Below the pieces are notes generated by a model. That model was not told the DNA's origin, did not search any database, and worked only from the letters and a program-made list of their open reading frames with translations. Both the position numbers and the translations under genes were made by a program. Of a DNA stretch of 64,000 bases, positions 34,196 through 43,973 are shown in pieces (the first letter of the stretch is position 1; each line of letters begins with the position of its first letter). The stretch comes from Eriocheir sinensis (taxonomy: Eukaryota > Arthropoda > Malacostraca > Decapoda > Varunidae): assembly GCF_024679095.1 (NCBI RefSeq), contig NC_066513.1, positions 9,488,606 through 9,552,605 on the forward strand, read 5' to 3'.

Positions 34196-34805
34196 CGAGG
34201 GTGTTAATTGCACATGTAGTAGTGACGTACCAATATTGTGACGTAGTCTCTAGATTCTGCAAAAATAGTAATGCACATATAGTAGTGACGTAACACACTG
34301 TGACGTAGTCTAATAATAACACGAGGGTGAGAAAACACGAGGGTGTTAATTGCACATGTAGTAGTGACGTAACAATATTGTGACGTAGTCTCTAGATTCT
34401 GCAAAAATAGTAATGCACATATAGTAGTGACGTAACAACACTGTGACGTAGTCTAATAATAACACGAGGGTGATAATCACCTGCAAAAAAACACGAGGGT
34501 GTTAATTGCACATGTAGTAGTGACGTAACAATATTGTGACGTAGTCTCTAGATTCTGCAAAAATAGTAATGATGTAACAATACTGTGACGTAGTCTAGTA
34601 ATATCATGAGGGTGATAATCACCTGCAAAATCACGAGGGTGTTAATTGCACATATAATAGTGACGTAACAATATTGTGACGTAGTCTCTAGATTCTGCAA
34701 AAATAGTAGTGATGTAACAATACTGTGACGTAGTCTAGTAATATCATGAGGGTGATAATCACCTGCAAAATCACGAGGGTGTTAATTGCACATATAGTAA
34801 TGAAG
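34196..34805. repeat. CRE-like repeat array A (TGACGTA palindromes)
   Basis: Units of about 120-150 bp contain ACACGAGGGTGTTAATTGCACAT, GTGACGTAACAATATTGTGACGTAGTC and GATTCTGCAAAAATAGTA. The TGACGTAACAATATTGTGACGTA core is an imperfect palindrome centred on AATATT, presenting two CRE-like half-sites. The same family, inverted, fills 46030-46780. It truncates the gene at 34810. Confidence 0.85.
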
Positions 34806-36903
34806 TATACTGAACGGGTTGACTATCGGAAGCTACTAGCGGTTCTGATTTCAATGAGCCTTTCAATTTACTTTTAACAGCGCTCATTTCTTCGGCATAT
34901 TTTTCGATAGTGTTGACAAAACTATCTTTGAATGATTTGTAATATTTTAGGTCTTTAAAACTATCACTACTATATCTCTCATCTTGTTTCAATATTAGAT
35001 TCAACGGAACTGGAAAGGAGGGTAGAAACGAATCGTCCATTACGTTGGGACGGACACGCACAGCGTTGCGTGTCCCAAAGAATATTGTGTCTGTCTCTCG
35101 AAGCCAGACGTTCTTCTTCTTCATTGTTGTTGTTCGGTCTAGTGGAATATACAATTTTGGAAGATACAGTCCAAGTCTGTAACAGACGCATTATATCTTT
35201 ATCTTCGATAGGGAGATCAATCAACTGTATGCTGTATAACAATGAGTAGAGACCGATTGCAGCGAAGGCTCGAGATGCAGATTTACCTCGAATCGACATA
35301 ATTCTTTTCTCATTAAGACTTAGATTGTTGGCCTTCTCGTCTAACTCGTAAACAGGTGTGTTACCTCGATAAGATATTATCAGATCGAAGAGTTGGGATT
35401 CGTCGAGGTTTAGTCGGGTTGCGTCTTCCTCCTGCGAAAGCATGTACAACGCATCGATCATAGCAGATATTAAATGTGTCTGATTTTCAGAGACGTGTTG
35501 AAACATATTGTAAGTGTCATTATGTTTAGCCACAAAGCCGTTGTGACACACCGAACAGACGAGTAATGCGTGCATGTCCTTGATCATTACGTTAACCATT
35601 AGGTTACGAGTGGTGGGATTAGTAGGATAATTGAATAAAGCACCCGAAGTTATGAACATCCAATTCCATAGGGTGTAAAAAACGTAATTAGGATTTGAAA
35701 AAGATATATCGAAACTACTGTGTAACACCTGTTTTTTTCTTGAGTGAGTGAAGAGACGTTGGATTGACTCTTCTTGATTTTGTGGAAAACCTTCCTCTCT
35801 AAGACTAAGATACAGATATTGAATGGCATCTTCATCGGATAACGACACGTCGATTGCGAACGGTACCGCATCTTCCATGGCCGTTTGTTCGGGAGTGCGC
35901 GATGCGCGTCTACTCCGCTCTTGTGCCAAGCGTTGCAAGATTTCTTCCGTGAAGTGTGACGGTGTGCGCTCAATCTGCCGTATGTATTTTTCTTTCATTG
36001 ACATGTCTTTTATCGAGTTCAATAAAAACCTGTACTCGCCTGAAATCACCACTTGGAGTTTATCTAACACATCCAATCCTAATACGACCTCATAAAAGAC
36101 CCCCAGTCTACTCACATCATCGACAGCTATTAGACCCAATGATAATAAAACGACGAACGTCGATAGAGAAGGAATGACATGTTGGTCGAGCACAGTGACC
36201 TCTTCGCTGTTGATAAAGGTGATGCATCTCGCGTGAATCTGTCGGATCATACCCTGGTAGTCCACATCAACGGGGATGCTCGTGAAACTCAATTTACTGT
36301 GTCTGACCATGTTTTGTTTCCAGATTAGTACATCGATCAAACCATAACATAGAAGAGCCGATATCCTCTTTAACCTACCGATCAAGAGTCGAGTGGGTGT
36401 ATCCAGAGATTTCTCGTACATTAGATGAGTGTCTATCAGAGATCGCTTAGACGGACGAGGTGAATTACCGAGCACGGTTGCGGAATGGAGAAAACTCTTG
36501 ACGGCTACCTCGTACCCATTGAGAATGTTGAGAACAGAAACTGTCTTAAGAAGTTGAAATCAGTTAGACGTCGTTTAGCCTCATCAGTTAGACGCCATTT
36601 TGGATGCAAGTATGTCGGCTTTAATTCTACTATCGCACGTTGTGTCATTAATTGGCTGTAAACTGACACGCCGCGTTTAAGATTGTTACGGAAGTTTGCC
36701 TTAGCTGCTTTGATTGGAGGCAAGAACCACGACGGGCCAAAAACTACAGATGATACAGTAACGGTGGGAGGATTAATATCGTTAGCGTTTAACAGCATTT
36801 TAATAGCCGTGATTAAACCTTCTGATTTTACAACTTCGGAGTGGTATTTAGCGTCACTAGCGTCGCTGAGTACATACATTGGTCGTTTCATTTTCATAGG
36901 CAA
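34806..36903 (-). pseudogene. Long nimavirus-like gene with a CxxC thiol-oxidase-like segment, frameshifted
   Basis: It starts at ATG 36903. A frameshift lies near 36540, a long frame runs 36475-34979, and another shift lies near 35090. The remaining 3' coding part is cut by the repeat array near 34810. In the long frame, LWNWMFITSG...NYPTNPTT precedes VCSVCHNGF (CxxC codons at 35546-35557). That Trp, Tyr-Pro-x-x-Pro-Thr, Cys-x-x-Cys-x-x-x-Phe order resembles Erv1/P33 sulphydryl oxidases; the usual HN-x-V-N helix is not evident. A full product would exceed 750 residues. The 3' third is duplicated at 22570-23010. Confidence 0.55.
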
Positions 36904-36904
36904 C

Positions 36905-38890
36905 CGTTGCTAGAGCAGCAGTATGTAAAAAATTAAGACGCTGCACTCGCTGTGTGAACAGGACAGTACCCGACGACGTCCGTCTGGTGACCGATATCAA
37001 GCATCTGATTAACATACTTACACCCCGCCCCACCTCGCGAGTCTCCGTCTGTCCATCATCATGCATGAACAGAATTACGCTTGTGTGAAGGATGAGACAG
37101 GCATGTGTTTCCAACCTCGATTTAATTAGACAGAGAATCGATAGAATGGATACTGACGAACGACGAGTCGTGGAAGAGTGGTCGCACAGAGCTCTGAAGT
37201 GCATTACTCAACTGGCACACACACCCGACTTGCGCGATGCCAAGTCTGAGTGTTTAGAACTGACCAACTTGGTCATTAAAGATATTCTGAATCCTGATTC
37301 AAAACTATATTTAAATCCTTCCAGTATACACCTGACGCTGACAGCGAAAAGAATCTCATCTCTACAATAACAAATGCTGCCTTCAACCCAACCAAAATAA
37401 TGGAAACTCTCTTTGATCAGAAGAACGTGGACGCTTGTCTGATGCGTATACCCGAAACGTTAGATTCTTTCAATCCTTTGTTTCTTGACGATGAAGTTTG
37501 GTTAATTGAATGTCAAACGACAAACTGCAAGTGTCACACGTTAAAGCAGATGAACTTAACTTCTCAGTCACCCACTGAACTTATCGTTTTATTTTAATGT
37601 GTATGAATCACCGTCGATTTTTGAAAACTGTCTGTATCGTCGTCAGGTGAACCCAGTGCGCTCGGATGTGATCCGCTTTCCGTTGAAAGACGTCCTAGGC
37701 AGGTTCAAGGAATCTGAATTACAGTTAGAGGATCGCGGTATGATCATCATGATATACTGCTTTCTCTTTTCTCAAGATACACTAACAGGTCTGCCGATCC
37801 GATTAATTTGATAATCTACGTGCTTATCATTCGTTTTCTTTACAAGTCGGCCGAGTTAATGTTCTATCCGTTTGAAAACGCTGCTTCACAATCCGATGAG
37901 GATGCATTCTCAGCATATGTGACGGGTTACCTCCCCGTGGTCATAATGTCCGCGCCCTTCACGACCGAGTGTGCCTTCAGAGCTTGGAGAGTCGAACAGA
38001 ACGATGGTAACAACAGCAGTATCATACCCATCCTATCCTTGATTGATCATACGTACTTCAAAAATTATTCTTGGCAATCTTTAAACGAGATGGAAGCTAG
38101 ATTGAAATCAAAATTGAACCTGCTTTCCAGTGGAAGTAGATTGTGTAACAAAGGAGGCAAAGGTGGAGAGTAGGGTTGAGTAATTTGAGGTCAGTACGTA
38201 ACCACGAGAAATATATACCATATGGCGGTGTACAGATGGACGGTTCAAGAGTGGAGAGATGTCCGACCAAACGAATTGTAACGCGCATGGGTAACATGAA
38301 AGTACCGTGCAACGCTTTTGAAATTCTCTCCGAATTTCCTAAACACGAAATACTGGGACCGAATGGGATTGGTAGTCAATCGCTGTTGAACGAAGCAACT
38401 TTTGGACAAGGAATTAATAGAGTTGACAATGGTAGGTTCTTGGGTTACGTGACATGCTACATTGACAAAATGGTTAACATCTATCCTCCTGCCACCTTGC
38501 AGAACGAATTTGATTTGATTGTTAAGATCGTCGAGAGGTTTCTTTTTGAAGCTAATCATAAAGTGTTAGCGAGAGATATGGTTGACACAACGTACTTACC
38601 CAAAAATGATTGGCAAAATGTGACATCAACAGAAGCGATGACCGTTCGACATGGGATGTTGGTATTACCTTGGCAGAGACCAAACATCGAAGCTTCGAAT
38701 ATCAATGCTCTGGGTGCGTCTCAATTGGAATTATTGATGGGTCGTGATCTAGAATGGGCTGTTCTGATTACTAAAATATATTTCTGTATTGAAAGAGTAG
38801 CTTCACAACTGTGTCAGGAAACAATCAATATGCTCGGTAAGATGCCGTCATCTAAAGGATCATCGGACGAAGACGAAGAGTTTAGATTCT
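36905..38890 (+). pseudogene. ~650-residue unrecognised gene with at least five lesions
   Basis: Coding-like frames follow each other. A frame opening near 36913 stops at a TGA (about 37087) that is in phase with the next ORF. Frameshifts then occur near 37340, 37575, 37790 and 38160. The N-terminal part has a CTRC pair, and the last long frame (38176-38890) is globular and ends in acidic Ser-rich residues before a palindromic-repeat arm. It is divergent from the 36903 start, with the 5' ends adjacent. No family is recognised. Confidence 0.55.
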
Positions 38891-39310
38891 CATTGAATGT
38901 CGTCTCAACTCCATTGAGGTGAATGTGTGACTTTGTACTATGTAGCGTCCAATTCTAACTTTGATAGATATCAGAATCGGACGCTCAGTAAGTCAAACAC
39001 ACACATTCACCTTAACAGAGTTTAGATTCTCATTGAATGTCGTCTCAACTCCATTCAGGTGAATGTGCGACTTTGTACTATGTAGCGTCCAATTCTAACT
39101 TTAATAGACATCAGAATCGGACGCTCAATAAGTCAAACACACACATTCACCTTAACAGAGTTTAGAGTTTCATTGAATGTCGTCTCAACTCCATTGAGGT
39201 GAATGTGTGACTTTGTACTATATTGCGTCCAATTCTGATGTCTGAATGTCGTCTAAACTTCATTGAGGTGAATATATGTCTTTGCCTTACTGAGCGTCCG
39301 ATTCTACACA
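38885..39310. repeat. Palindromic hr-like repeats, three left/right arm pairs
   Basis: TTGAATGTCGTCTCAACTCC...GAGGTGAATGTGTGACTTTG...GCGTCCAATTCT alternates with its inverted arm AGAATCGGACGCTCAGTAAG...ACACATTCACCTTAACAGAG at a period near 140 bp. The sequence is related to the units at 15.0 and 60.4 kb but a distinct subtype. Confidence 0.8.
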
Positions 39311-39943
39311 TCCGAATCAGATACATTATATTTATAATTTATTTAACCTGAACTATATTTTTTGAGCAGTGTGAATTTGATAAATTTTTTGAAGTATCGA
39401 ATTTTTAAACACTTCAAAACCAAAGAAATATAGCTATTTTCATCTAAGAAAAGTTAAATGAGAAAGAAGATTCAAAGTGCAAGCCAAAGTCAGAATTGGA
39501 CGCTATATGGCACACAGTACCTAGCAACGATACAATATTGGACCCCAGTCTTTCTGTTGTATAGGCAAAAGGTTGAATTATCCTAAGGTACCATTTTCAT
39601 CTAAGAAAAGAGAAAATACTCAAGATCCAATGTCGATGTGTCCGTTTCGGATATACCAGAATCAGAATTGGACGCTACCCGCTTTCCCTGCTGCATGGGG
39701 ATTGTGACACATGGCACATACTTAGTAACGATACAATATTGGACCCCAGTCTTTCTGTTAAAAAGACAAAAGGATAACACTAACAACAACAACAATACAA
39801 TAATGGACCCCAGTCCTAAATTTGAAATATTGGATCAAGCCAGTCTGTTTTAATACTAAATTTGAAATATTTAACCCCAGTCTTTCTTATCTGTGTCTAG
39901 ATTGAATACGTTTTGATATTTTTAATTTCACAAATTGTGATTT
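39311..39943. other. AT-rich stretch with ACAATATTGGACCCCAGTC repeats
   Basis: Two ~95-bp related copies (39480-39575 and 39660-39780) share CAGAATTGGACGCTA...CACA...ACAATATTGGACCCCAGTCTTTCTGTT. Shorter copies of GGACCCCAGTC follow up to 39890. No gene is seen. Confidence 0.6.
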
Positions 39944-40030
39944 ATGTTCTATACCGCGATATCAAAGACCTTATTTTTTCACCTTATTTTTTATATTAAA
40001 CAAATACAGAGTGTCATCCTGTCCGTTACG

Positions 40031-40546
40031 ATGTCTAACGAACAACAATTAGTTTTCTCGAACGAACAACAATTAGTCTTATCCTTGATAGATGAATTGA
40101 AACAAGGAGTTGAAGATGGTTTGAAGAAAAGTTGCCTGTATGTCAAGAGTGTCTACCAGGCACATCTGCAACAGTTCGAACGCACACTAGAACACGATCA
40201 GTTTGCAGACACGAGTCTCTCCAAACTCGAAATGCAGTCAATAGACGAAATTCAGATGAACAAACCCGTTCATTGGGATTTTGCATTGAAGCTGTCTCAC
40301 GCCTTGCGATCGAGTATACGTTTCATGTCCATCGCGTTGGATGATATTTTGTCCGAGTTCCGTATGGTGCTAGCGTTGCACCTCGAGAACCTCCACACGA
40401 CGTACCAGGTCGCACCTTCGTTCGACTCCATACCTGTATTCAACAATAGAGTTCATGTGATGGGTGGTGTGCGTCCACCCAGCAACGAAGAGTTCGTTCC
40501 AATATATTTTTATTGGATATTTCGAAATACTCGTATAGTTTTTTAA
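40031..40546 (+). CDS. Unrecognised helical protein; possible second exon to ~40740
   Basis: ATG 40031 is the likely start (a duplicated NEQQLV phrase follows at once). About 150 residues of amphipathic helix follow, then a Pro-rich turn (GGVRPPSNEEF). The last 15 codons lie in AT-rich DNA that resembles an intron: a GTATAG donor at about 40535 and a TTCATTTCTAG acceptor at about 40583 would join to a further ~50 codons ending near 40748. That short (about 50-nt) intron is much less secure than the three others. Confidence 0.45.
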   Translation: MSNEQQLVFSNEQQLVLSLIDELKQGVEDGLKKSCLYVKSVYQAHLQQFERTLEHDQFADTSLSKLEMQSIDEIQMNKPVHWDFALKLSHALRSSIRFMSIALDDILSEFRMVLALHLENLHTTYQVAPSFDSIPVFNNRVHVMGGVRPPSNEEFVPIYFYWIFRNTRIVF

Positions 40547-40897
40547 TACCGTCTGTAATATATTTTTCGTTATTCATTTCTAGAGTTTGGGAACGGTTAC
40601 ACTTCCTTCCTTCCTCGAGTTCTAAATGGAAGTGTAGAGATGTGGTCCAGAGCCCAGAAGAACCCCCCCCATATCACTACAAGAGGAGGAGAAGGGAAGT
40701 GGTTGCCAGCAACGACCATAACTAATATAATTTTATTCAATTACAGTTGACAGCAGTTGGTTGCAGTTGAATATCTATACCATGGCGAACGAGGGTTCCA
40801 GTCTACATGTAAACTTTTCTTTTCTCTATTTAATAAACTTTAACTTTAGTAGTGCCTGATTTTTATTTTAAAACATGTGAGTTAGAAAAATATAGAA

Positions 40898-41487
40898 ATG
40901 AATCCAAAGACAAAAATATTATTATCAAAGTTATTTGATGACGACGGTGAAACAAATTGTATTAAGTTTCCAACCCCATCGTTTAAAATTTATCAAAGCG
41001 AAGCTTTAACATCGGTGCGCTTGTGTCAAGAAGTGGCATGTAACCTGTACCCTAAGAGTTTACCACGACCTTTTTCGATTAACCAAGTACAAGTACACGC
41101 CGTACGATTAGCTTTAATTCAATACTACAAACATGCTTGTTGGAGTCCTTCTTTGAGTGTTGAAACTCTGTTAAACGCAACATATGACTCGAGAATTCGT
41201 GAAGAGATACGAGTGAACAATTATAGGGGGTTTTGTCATTGGCGATGGAACAGGTATTGGCAAGACCAGGAAATGGCTGTTTTATCATCAGTGTCGTGTT
41301 GGCCGAGTCGAGCATTAAACAACTAGCCATTGATTCACATATGGATGTGTTAACACATACGTCAAGGCGGAATGTTTACGGGAACCCTTTCTTTATCTGG
41401 ATAACGTGCTCTCGTAACTTGTTCAGAGATTGCCAAAATGATATATTACAGGTTCTCGTCAATAAAGATGATCGGTTCAATACTTAG
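40898..41487 (+). pseudogene. Strawberry-notch-like SF2 helicase fragment, split over three frames
   Basis: From ATG 40898 a frame reads to about 41232. The adjacent frame then encodes VIGDGTGIGKTR (41235-41270), a textbook Walker A motif in the form used by Strawberry-notch (SBNO) helicases. A third frame (to 41487) reads FFIWITCSRNLFRDCQND, matching the motif-Ia region that follows in SBNO proteins (W-x-[ST]-x-S-x-x-L-x-x-D). Upstream, a Gln-x-x-Ala-x-x-x-Ala helix also fits. Only the first part of the helicase is present; it ends near 41490. Indels near 41232 and 41290 disable it. Confidence 0.6.
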
Positions 41488-41690
41488 ACTAAGGTAGGGT
41501 TCGCAGACAGACCGAGTTTTGCAAACACGGATAGTGACAGTTCTTTGTCGAAAGACTATAGTATTCACACTCATGGTTACGACAACAAAAAAAATGATCG
41601 TTAAATTTTATAATTGGAAAAACATAGTCTCGATGAATAAAGAAATGCGCACCCGTGAAACCGTAACGCTGACACCTGCGATCTTATCGA
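41488..41690 (+). pseudogene. Short unassigned coding-like fragment
   Basis: Between the helicase fragment and the next duplicate, one frame (about 41493-41600) encodes an Asp/Ser-rich piece ending at a TAA in an A-rich run. Another frame continues through MRTRETVTLTP to the junction at about 41692. It is probably part of a further broken gene. Confidence 0.3.
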
Positions 41691-41691
41691 C

Positions 41692-41954
41692 GATTCAAAC
41701 ACATATTCGACGAATAGGCTTTAAGAGAAAAACTTTTACTAATGCTCGTTATGTAATGTGTGGTACGTTTTCAACGAATGTCAACGATAAGGAAATGATG
41801 GTCTTACCAGGATCGGAGTATGCCGGGCCGTGTTGTTCGGAGGGAGATAACAGAATTCACATTTACAACGCTAGTAGAAGAAGTGTTCGTTATGCTAGAT
41901 TAACTCGACCTTACATCGGTGTCCTTTTAGACAAGTTTCCAATAGAATGGAAGG
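41692..41954 (+). pseudogene. Internal fragment duplicated from the intact gene at 53153-54106
   Basis: 41692-41954 is essentially identical to 53408-53670, a middle piece of that gene (ACGATTCAAACACATATTCG to GAATGGAAGG). Both ends are sharp junctions: foreign coding to the left, and to the right the 5' part of the large minus-strand gene. Confidence 0.85.
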
Positions 41955-42380
41955 CAAACGTCTTTGTCGGTAACCCAATTCTCTCATGAAATCAATACAT
42001 TGATTGCCGCGCTCTTGACTAACATCATGTACAGTCTGTATTTCATGATGCAAGACACTTAGAACATACAACAATAATTGCACATCGTCAGGTAACCTAA
42101 AATTTCTAGTGAAGTGTTTCAACTTGTTGGAAAATAAATTTCTCGTCGACGATCTTAAATTTCGAAGACAAGGAATAGAAGAGAGGAATGTGGGTGGATG
42201 TCTGACAGTGTTAAAAATTAACTTGACTCGATCCACGATGTGGGTATGAGCACCCACATAAACTATGTATTTTGTGTGGAGACGTTCCATATAATCCGCA
42301 TGGCTGATGTGTGGAATCGTCGTCATTTTGATTGTAGACTGTTTGAAGACTAGCTTGCTCCAAACTATCTCTTTCTCCAA
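41954..42380 (-). pseudogene. 5' part of the large gene whose body lies at 5722-8049 (second copy)
   Basis: The minus strand from 42380 encodes about 140 N-terminal residues, then overlaps 8025-8165 before being cut at 41954. It has GAA where the other copy has the TAA stop, and it lacks the 7-nt deletion. The most upstream in-frame start is TTG at 42380. The frame stays open further upstream, so the exact start is uncertain. A shorter copy of the very 5' end lies at 313-405. Confidence 0.75.
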
Positions 42381-42550
42381 TGATGAATGATGGTTGCCTG
42401 TTAAGGTAGAGACGCAGTTAAGTATTTATAATCTTGTTGATGATACAAACACACACCCGCACATACAAGGCTAAGACACACACGCACACAAACACGACTA
42501 CTACACACCTACCAATGAAATGACAGACGCCACCGCCGCTGTTGTCTCCT
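42381..42550. promoter_or_regulatory. Divergent intergenic region, uninterrupted copy
   Basis: Minus-strand TATAAATA (42420-42427) lies upstream of the large gene. On the plus side, CA-rich sequence leads to the ATG of the cysteine-rich gene (whose full copy starts at 4152), truncated here after about 11 codons near 42550. It shows the pre-SINE state of 3645-4180. A shared promoter for two divergent genes is the simplest reading. Confidence 0.6.
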
Positions 42551-43025
42551 CGACACGCAGACTCAACTCAATGCGAGCACACACTAAATGTCGACTTAAC
42601 TCTATTGAAGTGAATGTGTGTTTTTGTCTTACAGTGTCCAATTCTGAATTTGTAGCAGTTAGACTTTAATTCAAACATTAGACTTACAAAATCAGAATTG
42701 CACACTCCGTAAGACAAAGACACATTCACCTCAATAGAGTTTAGTCGACATTCAAGCGAGTACACCCACCAGAGATTCAAAGTTACGTATACTCTCTCAC
42801 ATGCGTAATAAAGATGAGAGAAAGTTAATAATATTTTTTTTTAAATGTTAACCGCTACAGGTGACACGCAGACTCAATTCAATGTCGACTTAACTCTATT
42901 GAAGTGAATGTGTGTTTTTGTCTTACAGTGTCCAATTCTGAATTTGTAGCAGTAAGACTTTAACTCAAACATTAGACTTACAAAATCAGAATTGAACACT
43001 TCGTAAGACAAAGACACACATTCAG
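42545..43025. repeat. Two tandem palindromic (hr-like) units
   Basis: Near-identical to 14985-15487: CGACACGCAGACTCAA..., GTCGACTTAACTC arms, TTTTTTTTAAATGTTAACCGCTACAG between units. The second unit's right arm is cut at about 43025, where it fuses with a gene fragment. Confidence 0.85.
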
Positions 43026-43170
43026 ACCAAATTTTACTATCACTTGTTTTGAATGTTAAGCCGATCGCTATTGGTTCACCACCACTGATGCTGACTCTCT
43101 CATCATCGTCTTCTGGATCGCTATCGACAGTTGTCCAAGATAAATCATCAGATTTGATAACAGTATTCAT
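43026..43170 (-). pseudogene. N-terminal fragment of an unassigned gene
   Basis: ATG 43170 opens about 48 residues that are acidic (DSDPEDDDERV) before a repeat arm replaces the gene near 43026. It sits downstream of, and in the same direction as, the fragment at 43257-43720. Confidence 0.45.
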
Positions 43171-43256
43171 TCTGCCTTGTGAACCTTCGGAGACGCATGC
43201 CTGTCACGAACCTTAAAACAAATTCATAATGACGTGGTTCTTGGTGGTGATTTTAG

Positions 43257-43720
43257 ATGCTGTTTCCACAGGGCTGGTATATCAATTCGGTGAAACAGTC
43301 TCTCAAATTTGCTATCTGTTCTTTGTCGTATTCTGTTGTGAATTGCACATTATCCAAGACGATATTGCACTCAGTCGCGACTTGGAGAGGATTAACTTCA
43401 TTGTACATTAATAGAGTCAGGTTTTTCTCAATAGATCTATCTGATCTTTATTCTTTCCGTGACCTGAATCCCATCGAGAATGATATTGCATCGATTCACG
43501 AGATCCGACTGAGCGTATGCCTCAACATCGATGGGGTGTTGGGTGTAGCACGATCCATGATTAGGCAACGAGAGGACATAATCTCTGTGTTCTTTGCCCT
43601 TGAACACTACACCTTCGCGGCGTTCGCGTCTGTCCAAGTTGTACTCCTCAGTGGATACGGTTTCATTCATCGTTACGGTGGTGTAGTTAGAGTTATCGCT
43701 TGAGTATTTGTTTAATTACC
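43257..43720 (-). pseudogene. Gene fragment with an internal repeat and one frameshift
   Basis: The minus strand from about 43720 reads through NETVSTEEYN to CNIILDGIQVTER, then shifts frame near 43450 and continues to a TAA at 43257. Two similar segments (CNIILDGIQVT and CNIVLDNVQFT) lie about 55 codons apart, so the protein contains an internal duplication, likely beta-rich. The second part exists only in a frame of under 60 codons. No family is recognised. Confidence 0.45.
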
Positions 43721-43739
43721 GTTAACCATATAGCCATTT

Positions 43740-43919
43740 ATATGTGACGTGTCCAATTACGCTCGGGTTCAATCACGGATTATGGATAAGGTCATAGAAA
43801 ACCACCTGTCTAACAACCTGGGAAGTGCTTACAAAGATCTCGCTGCCACTAAAGAGGAAGACAACGCTGCGCGGACTACTGACATCGTGCTGTTCGTCAT
43901 ATCAATTATTTGGCATTAA
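43740..43919 (+). CDS. Small ORF with C-terminal hydrophobic segment
   Basis: ATG 43782 (frame open from about 43740) encodes 45 residues ending DIVLFVISIIWH, a charged helix followed by a short hydrophobic tail. It could be a tail-anchored small protein or the remains of a longer one. It lies directly before the RING gene. Confidence 0.35.
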   Translation: MCDVSNYARVQSRIMDKVIENHLSNNLGSAYKDLAATKEEDNAARTTDIVLFVISIIWH

Positions 43920-43973
43920 TCTCAAAATGAAGTGTAATGCAATGGGGCAAAATTGATTGATCACACCCGTGTC

